Positions 1 to 7,362 of a DNA stretch of 64,000 nucleotides are shown in pieces (position 1 is the stretch's first letter; each line of letters starts with the position of its first letter). The position numbers and the translations under genes are program-made. The DNA is from Bog-473 sp963807675 (GTDB taxonomy: Bacteria; Actinomycetota; Acidimicrobiia; Acidimicrobiales; RAAP-2). Location: NCBI GenBank assembly GCA_963807675.1, contig CAWECP010000006.1, forward strand, positions 131,650 through 195,649. The letters run 5' to 3'. Under the pieces are notes generated by a model. The model had not been told where the DNA came from, searched no databases, and saw only the letters and a program-made list of their open reading frames with translations.

Positions 1-43
1 GTCGGCGGCTTGTGGGTAACCGTGGGTGTAAGCACGTCGGGCG

Positions 44-52
44 TGTGGATAA
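44..52 (-). promoter_or_regulatory. DnaA box (perfect match)
   Basis: The plus strand reads TGTGGATAA, the exact complement of the classical DnaA box TTATCCACA. It lies in the 137 bases downstream of rplI, where I see no gene. A single box far from the dnaA-dnaN gap may titrate DnaA or regulate a gene left of the window; that role is inferred. Confidence 0.45.
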
Positions 53-137
53 GCCGTGTACGAACGCCCACCGCGCCATCATGCGCACACCGGTGTCACA
101 CTCCGGGTAGCCGGCCGCGACGGCTCCGGCCGGGCCT

Positions 138-587
138 TCAGCCGGCGGCCGTGACCTCCACTGTCACGGCCGTTGCGATGTCGCCGAAGAGTTCGACCGT
201 CACCTCGAACGTGCCCGTCTCCTTGATGTGCTCGGGCAGCACCACGTGCCGGCGATCCACCTCGACGCCCTTGGCCGCCTGAATCGCCTCAGCCACGTCG
301 GCGGGCCCGATGGAGCCGAACAGCCGGCCCCCGCCGGCCGCCCGGGCCGAGATCGGGATCACCGCGCCAGCCAGCAGGGCGGCTTGCGCCTCCGCCGCGC
401 CCCGGTCCTGGGCCTCGCGCAGGTCACGCCGGCGTCGCATCTGCTCCGCCTGGCCTTCGACGCCGTCGGTCGCGACGATGGCCCGGCCCTCGGGCAGCAG
501 ATAGTTCCGGGCGAAGCCGCCGGCCACCTTCACGATGTCACCGCGGCGGCCCACCCCGGCGACGTCGTCTCGCAGGACAACCTTCAT
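138..587 (-). CDS. rplI: 50S ribosomal protein L9
   Basis: The 149-residue product is a normal length for bacterial L9. It begins MKVVLRDDVAGVGRRGDIV and continues with the GFARNYLLP segment typical of the N-terminal rRNA-binding domain. A charged connecting helix (about residues 45-75, rich in R, E, Q and A) leads to the C-terminal domain ending in VTVEVTAAG. It binds 23S rRNA in the large subunit. It is the last gene of the rpsF-ssb-rpsR-rplI operon, the same order as in Mycobacterium. Its ATG overlaps the rpsR stop as ATGA, so translational coupling is likely. No clear terminator is visible in the 137 bases after its stop. Confidence 0.97.
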   Translation of the reverse strand: MKVVLRDDVAGVGRRGDIVKVAGGFARNYLLPEGRAIVATDGVEGQAEQMRRRRDLREAQDRGAAEAQAALLAGAVIPISARAAGGGRLFGSIGPADVAEAIQAAKGVEVDRRHVVLPEHIKETGTFEVTVELFGDIATAVTVEVTAAG

Positions 588-1105
588 GCGTCCACACCGG
601 CCTCGTCGGCCTCGTCCACCAGCGCTTCGGTCGCGACCTCGGCCTCGTCCACCAGCGCTTCGGTCGCGACCTCGGCCTCGTCGACCAGCGCCTCGACCTC
701 TGCCGTCACCTCCGCCGCGGGAACGTCGCCGTTACGGTTTCGTCGGGTCGGCAGCCCGTCGCCCGGGACCGAGTCCAGCGTCCGGTCGCCGCGGTCGCCC
801 CGGTCGCGGCGCCCACCGGGCCGCTCCGTCACCGTCCGCTGCGTATAGGGCAGCAGCACCAGCTCACGGGCCGTCTTGATCGCCATCGCCAGCGCCCGCT
901 GATGCTGTGCGCAGTTGCCGGTCACCCGGCGCGAACGGATCTTGCCCCGGTCGCTCATGTACTTGCGCAGCAGGGGGACGTCCTTGTAATCGACCCACTC
1001 GACCTTGTCGCGACACAGCGCGCACGGCTTCTTCTTGACCCGGCGACCGAGGTCTTTGGGGGCCCGGCGTGCTGCCGTCCCACCGCGTTGGTTATTGCGT
1101 GCCAT
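584..1105 (-). CDS. rpsR: 30S ribosomal protein S18 with long repetitive C-terminal tail
   Basis: The first ~95 residues are an S18 core: KKKPCALCRDK, then LLRKYMSDRGKI and TGNCAQHQRALA. The PCALC and CAQH elements fit the cysteine-containing, zinc-binding form of S18. S18 pairs with S6 on the 30S platform. Unusually, the protein is 173 residues where S18 is normally 75-95. The extra ~80 residues start with an Arg/Asp/Gly stretch and end in three copies of an 11-residue acidic repeat, EALVDEAEVAT (last copy degenerate). The DNA has two identical 33-bp units (606-638, 639-671) and a decayed third. The tail is in frame and its stop overlaps the rplI start. The start overlaps the ssb stop as TGATG. 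Confidence 0.95.
   Translation of the reverse strand: MARNNQRGGTAARRAPKDLGRRVKKKPCALCRDKVEWVDYKDVPLLRKYMSDRGKIRSRRVTGNCAQHQRALAMAIKTARELVLLPYTQRTVTERPGGRRDRGDRGDRTLDSVPGDGLPTRRNRNGDVPAAEVTAEVEALVDEAEVATEALVDEAEVATEALVDEADEAGVDA
606..697. repeat. 33-bp tandem repeat inside rpsR
   Basis: Two identical 33-base units (606-638 and 639-671) are followed by a diverged partial third unit from 672. They encode the acidic 11-residue repeats at the end of S18. The unit length keeps the reading frame. Confidence 0.9.
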
Positions 1106-1605
1106 CAGAAGGGCTCCTCGTCGAATCCGTACCCACCACCACCACCACCACTGCCACTGCCCCCATCAGCCGGCGCCGGCTGCGGTGCCGATTGCCGGCC
1201 GCCGCCACCACCACCACCACCACGGGAGTACTCCCCGGGACCGCGTCGCTCGTTCTTGGTGACCTGCGCCGTGGCCCACCGCAGGGACGGGCCGATCTCG
1301 TCGGCGATCACCTCGACCTTGGACCGCTTGTCGCCGTCTTGGGTCTCCCAGCTGCGCTGCTCCAGTCGGCCGGCCACGATCACCCGGGCACCCCGGGACA
1401 GCGTCTCGCTCACGTTCTCGGCCATCTCGCGCCAGCACACCACGTCGAAGAAGGACGTGGCCTCCTCCCACTCCTGGGTCTGGCGGTTCTGCCAGCGCCG
1501 GTTGACCGCCAACCCGAAGGTGACGTTGGCCTGGCCGGTGTTGGTGAAACGCAGCTCTGGGTCGCGCGTGATGTTTCCCACCAGCGTCACGGTGTTGTCT
1601 GGCAT
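1105..1605 (-). CDS. ssb: Single-stranded DNA-binding protein
   Basis: The 166-residue product starts MPDNTVTLVGNITRDPELRF and has a complete OB-fold of about 110 residues, with the FFDVVCWREMAENV and GRLEQRSWE segments typical of bacterial SSB. A Gly-rich linker with a run of eight glycines (about residues 128-155) follows, then the acidic tip DEEPF that recruits replication and repair partners. It coats single-stranded DNA as a tetramer. Its place between rpsF and rpsR is the usual bacterial arrangement. Upstream, 37 bases separate it from rpsF and carry short CTCAG repeats. Confidence 0.97.
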   Translation of the reverse strand: MPDNTVTLVGNITRDPELRFTNTGQANVTFGLAVNRRWQNRQTQEWEEATSFFDVVCWREMAENVSETLSRGARVIVAGRLEQRSWETQDGDKRSKVEVIADEIGPSLRWATAQVTKNERRGPGEYSRGGGGGGGGRQSAPQPAPADGGSGSGGGGGGYGFDEEPF

Positions 1606-1634
1606 CTCAGCTCATGCTCCTCGTCCTCGTCCCT

Positions 1635-1657
1635 CGCTCAGCTCAGCTCAGCTCAGC
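1635..1657. repeat. Short CTCAG pentamer repeat at the rpsF stop
   Basis: Four consecutive CTCAG/GCTCA pentamers cover the end of rpsF and the rpsF-ssb gap. Read on the minus strand they encode the final E-L-S of S6 and supply its TGA. Slippage here would change the S6 end and the distance to ssb. Confidence 0.7.
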
Positions 1658-1990
1658 TCGCCGCCCGCCCGGCCCCGGCGGCGGCGGCGCGGCGGCCGGC
1701 TTGGTATCGGGCATCCGCACCACCTTGTGTCGCACGACCTCGTCGGCCAGGCCGAGCATGCGGTCGAGGGCAGCCACCGTCTCAGGCTCGCCGGTGAACT
1801 CGACGACGACGTAGTACCCCTCGCGCTTGTGGTTCACCTCGTAGGCGAAGGTGCGCTTCCCCCAGCGGTCGATGGCGCCGGGGTTGCCCCCGTTGGTGCG
1901 GATCACGTCGAGCGCGTGGTCGAGTACGCCCTGGATCACGCCCGGCTCCGTGGTGGCCTCGAAGATGGCCATGACTTCGTAAGGCCGCAT
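1643..1990 (-). CDS. rpsF: 30S ribosomal protein S6
   Basis: The product begins MRPYEVMAIFEATTEPGVI and carries the S6 core with RWGKRTFAYEVNHKREGYYVV and the FTGEPETVAALDRML helix. S6 forms a heterodimer with S18 on the 30S platform. The length (115) is slightly longer than usual because of a Pro/Gly/Ala-rich C-terminus (residues ~98-115). It is the first gene of the S6-SSB-S18-L9 operon. A strong ribosome-binding site GGAGGGAGG lies at about 2002-2010. The leader upstream holds two perfect hairpins, described separately, that may mediate autoregulation by S6:S18. Confidence 0.96.
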   Translation of the reverse strand: MRPYEVMAIFEATTEPGVIQGVLDHALDVIRTNGGNPGAIDRWGKRTFAYEVNHKREGYYVVVEFTGEPETVAALDRMLGLADEVVRHKVVRMPDTKPAAAPPPPGPGGRRAELS

Positions 1991-2012
1991 GTGCGGCGTA
2001 CCTCCCTCCGGA

Positions 2013-2048
2013 CCGGCACCGTGTGCCGGGCTCCTGGCGGTCAGGAGC
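2013..2048 (-). promoter_or_regulatory. Double-hairpin leader of the rpsF operon (candidate S6:S18 regulatory RNA)
   Basis: Two perfect inverted repeats stand back to back just upstream of the rpsF ribosome-binding site. One has 7-bp arms CCGGCAC/GTGCCGG (2013-2029). The other has 7-bp arms GCTCCTG/CAGGAGC (2030-2048), and its loop reads ACCGC on the transcript strand. Many bacterial rpsF leaders contain an RNA element with a CCG triplet bound by S6:S18. The position and the CCG loop fit this, but I cannot test a covariance model. A terminator for panB is the alternative, although no U-tract follows. Confidence 0.5.
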
Positions 2049-2068
2049 AGGGTCGACTGAAGAGAGTC

Positions 2069-2074
2069 ATGCTA
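2069..2074 (-). promoter_or_regulatory. Possible -10 element for the rpsF operon
   Basis: On the minus strand TAGCAT lies about 80 bases before the rpsF ATG and would start a transcript containing both leader hairpins. No good -35 is visible at 17-18 bases, so this is tentative. Confidence 0.3.
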
Positions 2075-2081
2075 GCCGTCC

Positions 2082-2942
2082 TCAGGACAGGGCGTCGCCC
2101 AGCCCCGCCGGGGCGTGGTAACTCTCGGCGTCGCTCGGGAAGGTCCCGTTCCGCACGTCGGCGGCGAACGCGGCAATCGCCTCGGTGGCGATGCGCCCGA
2201 CGTCGGCGTACTGGCGTACGAACTTGGGCGGCTTGCGCTTGCCCAACCCCAGCAGGTCGTGAAAGACCAGAACCTGGCCGTCGCACGCCGGGCCTGCCCC
2301 GATGCCGATGGTCGGCACGTCGACGGCCTCGGTGACCGCTGCGCCCACCACGTCGGGGACCCCTTCGATCACGAAGCCGAAGCAACCTGCCGCGCTGAGC
2401 GCCTTCGCCGCGTCCAGCAAGGCCGACGCGGCGTCGGCCGACTTGCCCTGCACCCGGAAGCCGCCCATGGCGAGCACGGACTGCGGCGTCAGCCCGAGGT
2501 GGCCCATGACGGGGATCTCCGCCCGGATGATGGCCTCGACCACGGGCAGCCGGGCCCGCCCGCCCTCGAGCTTCACCGCCTGGGCGCCGGCCCGGATCAG
2601 GACGGCGGCGTTGCGCACCGCCTCCTCGACCGACACGTGGTAACTCATCCACGGCATGTCGCCCAGAATCATGCTGTGGGGCTTGGCCCGCGCCACCGCG
2701 GCGGTGTGGTGGGCCATGACCTCGATGTCCACCGACAGCGTGTCCTCGTAGCCGAGCACCGTGTTCGCCACCGAGTCACCGACCAAGATGATGTCCGCCC
2801 CGGCCTCCGAGACGATGCGCGCGCCCGGCTCGTCGTACGCCGTCACCATCACGATGGGCACGGCGCCGTCCCGCACCTTGCGGGCCCGCAGCGAGGGGAC
2901 GGTGACCGGTGCTTCGCCCGCCGGAGGCACCGCGTAGCTCAT
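2082..2942 (-). CDS. panB: 3-methyl-2-oxobutanoate hydroxymethyltransferase (ketopantoate hydroxymethyltransferase)
   Basis: The 286-residue protein transfers a hydroxymethyl group from 5,10-methylene-THF to 2-oxoisovalerate, the first committed step of pantothenate and CoA synthesis. Visible family motifs are MVTAYDEPGARIVSEAGAD, ILVGDSVANTVLGYEDTL, MILGDMPWMSY, AVKLEGG, VMGHLGLTPQSV and IGIGAGPACDGQVLVFHD. They include the Mg-binding Asp and Glu residues and the TIM-barrel core. The chosen ATG overlaps the stop of the upstream DUF5318 gene as ATGA. A longer in-frame start would duplicate that gene's coding region and is rejected. The C-terminus has the usual ~20-residue tail. Confidence 0.95.
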   Translation of the reverse strand: MSYAVPPAGEAPVTVPSLRARKVRDGAVPIVMVTAYDEPGARIVSEAGADIILVGDSVANTVLGYEDTLSVDIEVMAHHTAAVARAKPHSMILGDMPWMSYHVSVEEAVRNAAVLIRAGAQAVKLEGGRARLPVVEAIIRAEIPVMGHLGLTPQSVLAMGGFRVQGKSADAASALLDAAKALSAAGCFGFVIEGVPDVVGAAVTEAVDVPTIGIGAGPACDGQVLVFHDLLGLGKRKPPKFVRQYADVGRIATEAIAAFAADVRNGTFPSDAESYHAPAGLGDALS

Positions 2943-3355
2943 CGCTTGACCGGTGGCGGCGAGACCTTCTTCTGCGCCGCCGATCTGGCCTGCACACCCC
3001 CGGCCGGGTACTTGCGCATCAGATGGTGCCAGGCACAGGCGGGGCACACCTCGACCTCGTAGCACAGCACCGGTTCGGGGCGCCGGCACAGCGCCTTGAG
3101 CTCGGCGGCCGTTCCCGGGCAGCGCCCGCCCGGCGGCAACTTGGCCCCGAACACGAACGTCACCGTGACCAGGCGCCCGTCGTCGCAGATGGGGCACACC
3201 TCCTTGGTGGGACGACCCACGTTGCGGGCCGCCCGCAGGAGCTCGGGGTGGGCGTCGCAGACGTCGATCTTCTGGACCCGGCCCCGCTCGACCTCCCGGA
3301 CCAGGCCGTTGCGCACGATCCGGTACTCCACCTGCGCCGTGACGTCAGGGCTCAC
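2939..3355 (-). CDS. DUF5318 family protein (zinc-ribbon-like)
   Basis: The 138-residue product starts at GTG (VSPDVTAQVEYRIVRNGL). It contains CPICDDGRLVTVTFVFG followed 40-50 residues later by CPACAWHHLMRKY, two CxxC pairs that suggest a zinc ribbon. This matches the actinobacterial DUF5318 family, whose function is unknown. In Mycobacterium a homologue sits in the same place, between the padR/ino1 pair and the rpsF operon. It overlaps panB by four bases, so the two probably share a transcript. A farther upstream in-frame start exists, but it would run through the padR promoter and into padR, so GTG 3355 is preferred. Confidence 0.8.
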   Translation of the reverse strand: MSPDVTAQVEYRIVRNGLVREVERGRVQKIDVCDAHPELLRAARNVGRPTKEVCPICDDGRLVTVTFVFGAKLPPGGRCPGTAAELKALCRRPEPVLCYEVEVCPACAWHHLMRKYPAGGVQARSAAQKKVSPPPVKR

Positions 3356-3485
3356 CGCTCGAGAGGATGACCTCGGCTCCGAGGTGACGGGCACGGGCGC
3401 CAGGCTATCGCTCGGGCCCAGAAACGGTTCGCAACCCGGGGCCAATTTCCCCGAGTTTCCGGTGACGTCTCCGCGACCCGTTGTT

Positions 3486-3515
3486 TTGATCGACGCTATA
3501 TCGAACCGATATACT
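3486..3515 (+). promoter_or_regulatory. padR promoter with overlapping palindromic operator
   Basis: A -10 hexamer TATACT (3510-3515) lies 18 bases after a -35-like TTGATC (3486-3491). A perfect inverted repeat, TATATCG-AAC-CGATATA (3497-3513), fills the spacer and overlaps the -10. The predicted start of transcription (~3522) is two bases before the ATG, so the mRNA would be essentially leaderless. PadR proteins bind such palindromes and commonly repress their own gene, so autorepression is the likely reading. Confidence 0.7.
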
Positions 3516-3523
3516 GATTCGTC

Positions 3524-4165
3524 ATGTTGGATCTGGCCATCCTGGGCCTCTTGGAAGATCGCGATCTGCACGGCTACGAAATCCGCCGCCAGCTGCGCGA
3601 CCACCTGGGCGTGCTGGCCAACGTCTCCTTCGGTTCGATCTACCCCGCCCTGACCCGGCTGGAAAAGGCCGGCGCGGTCGCCGCCACAGACGGCACGGCC
3701 TCAGAGGCGGGTGACCGGGGCAGCGACACCGGCGCCGTCGCACCGCCGACGGGCTCCCTGAGCGGTGAGCTCAACGTCCTGCGCTCCCGCCGGCACTCCC
3801 CCACCCGGGCCCGCCGGGGCAAGAAGGTGTACCGGATCACCGACGCCGGGCGTCAGCTCTTCACCGAGCTCCTGGCCGGCGGGACCGCGTCCGACGACGC
3901 CCGCAGCTTCGGCCTGCGCCTGGCGTTTGCCCGCCACCTGGCGCCCCAGGCCCGGCTGGCCCTGCTCGAGCGCCGGCGCGCCCTGCTGGTGCAGCGCCTG
4001 GGCGAATCCGAGACCAACGCCCGCCCGGAGCACCTCGACGTCTACGCCCGCTCCGTCATCGAGCACACGGCCGACGGTGTCGCCCGTGACATCAGCTGGC
4101 TGGACAACCTGATCGCGTCCGAGCGCGCCGCCCTCGCTACGGCCGGCACCGAACCGGCCCCCTGA
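3524..4165 (+). CDS. PadR family transcriptional regulator
   Basis: The N-terminal ~80 residues carry the PadR winged helix: MLDLAILGLLEDRDLHGYEI, then FGSIYPALTRLEKAG, and KVYRITDAGRQLF as the wing and third helix. A ~45-residue polar linker (about 57-100, Gly/Ser/Thr/Arg-rich) is inserted within the winged domain; homologues normally have a shorter one. The C-terminal half is the helical dimerisation domain typical of the longer PadR subfamily, ending in SWLDNLIASERAAL. The product has 213 residues. It stands directly upstream of ino1 in the same direction, as Rv0047c does next to Rv0046c, so control of inositol synthesis is a reasonable inference. Its promoter carries a palindrome described separately. 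Confidence 0.9.
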   Translation: MLDLAILGLLEDRDLHGYEIRRQLRDHLGVLANVSFGSIYPALTRLEKAGAVAATDGTASEAGDRGSDTGAVAPPTGSLSGELNVLRSRRHSPTRARRGKKVYRITDAGRQLFTELLAGGTASDDARSFGLRLAFARHLAPQARLALLERRRALLVQRLGESETNARPEHLDVYARSVIEHTADGVARDISWLDNLIASERAALATAGTEPAP

Positions 4166-4213
4166 ACCAAGCCTCGCACTGCCGACACGTTGACAAGTTA
4201 AGGAGACACCCAC

Positions 4214-5317
4214 ATGCCCAGCCCCATCCGCCTTGCGATCGCCGGCGTCGGCAACTGCGCCAGTTCTCTCGTCCAGGGCATCACCTACTACCGGGACGCC
4301 GAGCCCGATGACGTGGTCCCCGGGCTCATGCACGTCGAGCTGGGCGGCTACCACGTGCGCGACCTCCTGCCGGTGGCCGCCTTCGACGTCGACCAGGTCA
4401 AGGTGGGCACCGACCTGGGCAAGGCCATCCACGCCGGGCTCAACAACACCGTCCGCTTCGCCGAGGTCGGCGAGCTCGGTGTCACGGTGCAGCGGGGCCC
4501 GACCTTCGACGGACTCGGCAAGTACTACCGCGACGTCCTCGAGGAGTCCCCGGCCGAGCCGGTCGACGTGGCCCAGGCCCTGCGCGACGCGCGGGCCGAC
4601 GTACTCGTCTCCTACCTGCCGGTCGGCTCCGAACAGGCCCAGCGCCACTACGCCCAGGCCTGCCTCGATGCCGGCGTGGCCTTCGTGAACGCCATCCCCG
4701 TCTTCATCGCCTCGGACCCGGAGTGGGCGCGCCGCTTCCGCGACGCCGGCGTCCCCATCGTCGGCGACGACATCAAGAGCCAGGTGGGCTCCACCATCGT
4801 CCACCGCATCCTGACCCGGCTCTTTGAAGACCGCGGCCTGGCCCTGGACCACACCTACCAGCTCAACTTCGGCGGGAACATGGACTTCAAGAACATGCTC
4901 GAGCGCGACCGGCTCGAGTCCAAGAAGATCTCGAAGACCCAGGCCGTCACGAGCCAGATTGAGGACAACGTGCTCGACGCCGACGATGTCCACGTCGGTC
5001 CGTCCGACCACGTGCCGTGGCTGAAGGATCGCAAGTGGGCCTACATCCGCATGGAGGGCCGCAACTTCGGCGACGTGCCGCTCAACCTCGAGCTCAAGCT
5101 CGAGGTGTGGGACTCACCCAACTCGGCCGGCGTCATCATCGACGCCGTGCGCTGCGCCAAGCTGGCGCTCGACCGCGGCATCGGTGGCCCGCTCATCGGG
5201 CCCTCGGCCTACTTCATGAAGTCCCCACCGGTGCAGTACCACGACGACGTGGCGCACGCGCTGGTGGAGTCCTTCGCCGCCGGCGACGAGGCTCCGAAAG
5301 TCTGGCCCGCCGACTGA
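4214..5317 (+). CDS. ino1: Inositol-3-phosphate synthase
   Basis: The 367-residue enzyme converts glucose 6-phosphate to 1L-myo-inositol 1-phosphate with NAD, feeding phosphatidylinositol and mycothiol synthesis. It shows the nucleotide-binding start IRLAIAGVGNCASSLVQG and the motifs VGDDIKSQVGSTIVHR and LNFGGNMDFKNMLERDRL. SKKISKTQAVTSQ and SAYFMKSPPVQY follow, all diagnostic of the actinobacterial/archaeal type. A clear ribosome-binding site AAGGAG lies 9-10 bases before the ATG. It follows padR by 48 bases, so read-through or regulation by PadR is plausible. Confidence 0.96.
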   Translation: MPSPIRLAIAGVGNCASSLVQGITYYRDAEPDDVVPGLMHVELGGYHVRDLLPVAAFDVDQVKVGTDLGKAIHAGLNNTVRFAEVGELGVTVQRGPTFDGLGKYYRDVLEESPAEPVDVAQALRDARADVLVSYLPVGSEQAQRHYAQACLDAGVAFVNAIPVFIASDPEWARRFRDAGVPIVGDDIKSQVGSTIVHRILTRLFEDRGLALDHTYQLNFGGNMDFKNMLERDRLESKKISKTQAVTSQIEDNVLDADDVHVGPSDHVPWLKDRKWAYIRMEGRNFGDVPLNLELKLEVWDSPNSAGVIIDAVRCAKLALDRGIGGPLIGPSAYFMKSPPVQYHDDVAHALVESFAAGDEAPKVWPAD

Positions 5318-5390
5318 CTCGCACTCGGGCGCTAGACGCTAACGAGAACTCCAAACCCCGACTGACTGGCGCTGGCGCCGACGTCGATGC

Positions 5391-5888
5391 TCAGACCAGG
5401 ATGCGCTCGTCGGGGGCCCGGACGCCGACTACGGCCAGGGTGCGCCCCATACCGAGGAAGCAGCCGCAGCAGATGGTGAGGTCGGCCAGCTCTCCCTCCG
5501 AGAAGGCATCGTGCAGCTGTGCCCAGAACGCGTCGTCCGCCGACATCGCCAGGTGGTCGAGGGCAAAACGCTCGGCGAATTGGGCCGCCAGCCGTTCGCG
5601 CTCGCTCAGGCCGGTGGCCGAGCGCCAGTCGCTGGCCTCGGCGTAGAACGGCTCGCCGGCGCCGACCGCCTGCCCGTCACGGGCCCGGGTGTCGCGGCAC
5701 ACGGCACAGTCGTTGATCAGCGCGATCGTCCATCGAGCCGCCTCGCGCTCGCGCACCGACAGCTGGGAGTTGCCGTAGACCGCCGCCGACAGCTTGCCCA
5801 TCCCGGCCGCCATCTCCGGGCGTAACAACGCCCAGTCGATGTGCTCGCCCATCCCCGAATCCGGCGCGTTGATCCTCGTCATGACCAA
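5391..5888 (-). CDS. Carboxymuconolactone decarboxylase / AhpD-like family protein
   Basis: The protein of about 165 residues contains SVREREAARWTIALINDCAVC, giving the CxxC pair (CAVC) and nearby helices of the AhpD/CMD fold. It ends with DLTICCGCFLGMGRTLAVVGV. CxxC members are usually peroxidase-like or disulfide-relay proteins rather than true decarboxylases. Either ATG at 5888 or the one two codons later (5882) could be used; MTRINAP looks more natural. It converges with ino1, with 73 bases between them that show no feature I can name. Its substrate cannot be told from sequence. Confidence 0.85.
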   Translation of the reverse strand: MVMTRINAPDSGMGEHIDWALLRPEMAAGMGKLSAAVYGNSQLSVREREAARWTIALINDCAVCRDTRARDGQAVGAGEPFYAEASDWRSATGLSERERLAAQFAERFALDHLAMSADDAFWAQLHDAFSEGELADLTICCGCFLGMGRTLAVVGVRAPDERILV

Positions 5889-5918
5889 CGAGGCTAGCCC
5901 TGCGCCCCGGGGTGAGAA

Positions 5919-7328
5919 CTACCCGCCGCCGTCGACCTCCTGCTCGGCCCACCAGGCCCGCAGCCGTCGCGCCGCCTCTTCCTCGCCCAGCGGCCCCTCG
6001 TCGAGGCGCAGCTCCATGAGAAACGCCAAGGCCTGTCCCACCGCGGGTCCCGGCCGGAGGCCGAGCAGCTCCATCACCTGGTTGCCCGTCAGGTCGGGAC
6101 GCAGGGCGTCGAGCTCCTCCTGGGCCCGCAGCTCCTCTATGCGCGCCTCGAGCTCGTCCATCCGTCGGGCCAGCGCCCGGGCCTTCGACGCATTGCGCGT
6201 GGTGCAGTCAGATCGGGTCAGCTCGTTGAGCATGCCCAGCAGAGGCCCCGCGTCGCGTACGTAGCGACGCACCGCCCTGTCCGTCCACCCCAGCCGGTAG
6301 GTGTGGAAGCGCAGGTGCAGCTCGACCAGGCGCACCACCGTGTCGGTGTCGGCGGCCGGGTAACGCAGCGCCTCCATGCGCACCCTCGTCATACGCGCGC
6401 CGACCACCTCGTGGTGATGGAAGCTCACGCCGCCGTCGGTGATGGCACGCGTCTTCGGCTTGCCGACGTCGTGGAACAGCGCGGCCAAACGCAGCAGCCG
6501 GTTCTTCGACGTCTTGTCGACGACGGCCAGCGTGTGCGCCAACACGTCCTTGTGGCGATGGATCGGGTCCTGCTCGAGCGCCAGCCCCGGCAACTCGGGC
6601 AGGAACTGGTCCGCCAGGCCGGTGCGCACGACGAACCACAGTGCGGCGGACGGCACGTCGAGCAGCATCATCTTGTCCAGCTCGTCCCTGATGCGCTCAG
6701 CCGAGACGATGGACAGCCGGCCGGCCAGCCGCACCACGGCGTCCACCAGCGCCGGGTCGGGCTCGAGGGAGAACCGGGCGGCGAACCGGGCGGCCCGCAG
6801 CATGCGCAGCGGGTCGTCCCCGAACGACACGTCCGGGTCGAGCGGCGTGCGCAGACGGCCGGCCGCCAGGTCGCCGAGCCCGTCGAAGGGGTCGATCAGC
6901 TCCATGTCCGGCAGGCGCAAGGCCAGCGCGTTGACGGTGAAGTCGCGCCGGGACAGGTCGACCGTGATGTCGTCGCCGAAGGTGACCTCGGGCTTGCGCG
7001 ACTCGGGGACGTAGACCTCGGCCCGATGCGTCGTGATCTCGTAGACGAGCTCGCCCCGGCGAGCGCCGATGGTGCCGAACCGCTTGCCCTGTGTCCACAC
7101 GTCGTCCGCCCAGCCGGTCACGAGCCGCTCGATCTCTTCCGGCCGGGCGTCGGTGGTCAGGTCGATGTCGCCCGTGGGGTCTCCGCCCGTCCCATCGGGA
7201 AAGAGCGCGTCCCGCACCGAGCCGCCCACCAAGTACAGCGCCCGGCCCGCGGCCGCAAAGCGGCGCGCCAGGTCCTCGGTCGCTTCGACGTAGGGCAGAA
7301 ACCGCTCAGGCACCGACGTGGACTGCAC
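5919..7328 (-). CDS. cca: CCA tRNA nucleotidyltransferase (HD-domain type)
   Basis: The 469-residue enzyme adds or repairs the CCA end of tRNAs. The nucleotidyltransferase head shows LYLVGGSVRDALF, the DIDLTTDARPEEIERL metal-binding Asp pair and RDFTVNALALRLPDMELID. It is followed by the RNA-binding ERIRDELDKMLL-like region. An HD domain carries HKDVLAHTLAVVD and LAALFHDVGKPKTR, with FHHHEVVGA. This is the same architecture as mycobacterial PcnA (Rv3907c), which also begins the cca-to-dnaA block. It is divergent from the next gene, with 34 bases between the starts. The C-terminal ~70 residues form a helical, Glu/Arg-rich extension. Confidence 0.95.
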   Translation of the reverse strand: MQSTSVPERFLPYVEATEDLARRFAAAGRALYLVGGSVRDALFPDGTGGDPTGDIDLTTDARPEEIERLVTGWADDVWTQGKRFGTIGARRGELVYEITTHRAEVYVPESRKPEVTFGDDITVDLSRRDFTVNALALRLPDMELIDPFDGLGDLAAGRLRTPLDPDVSFGDDPLRMLRAARFAARFSLEPDPALVDAVVRLAGRLSIVSAERIRDELDKMMLLDVPSAALWFVVRTGLADQFLPELPGLALEQDPIHRHKDVLAHTLAVVDKTSKNRLLRLAALFHDVGKPKTRAITDGGVSFHHHEVVGARMTRVRMEALRYPAADTDTVVRLVELHLRFHTYRLGWTDRAVRRYVRDAGPLLGMLNELTRSDCTTRNASKARALARRMDELEARIEELRAQEELDALRPDLTGNQVMELLGLRPGPAVGQALAFLMELRLDEGPLGEEEAARRLRAWWAEQEVDGGG

Positions 7329-7350
7329 CCGCCCACGGTAGTGCGCCCTC

Positions 7351-7356
7351 TAGCCT
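7351..7356 (+). promoter_or_regulatory. -10 element giving a leaderless start
   Basis: TAGCCT ends six bases before the GTG of the downstream gene, so transcription would begin at the start codon. The same spacing recurs before other genes in the window. Confidence 0.45.
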
Positions 7357-7362
7357 CTCCCT

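Noticed and set aside
1130..1230. Histidine-run peptides on the plus strand
   Set aside because: They are the complement of the Gly-rich linker of SSB, not a metal-binding gene.
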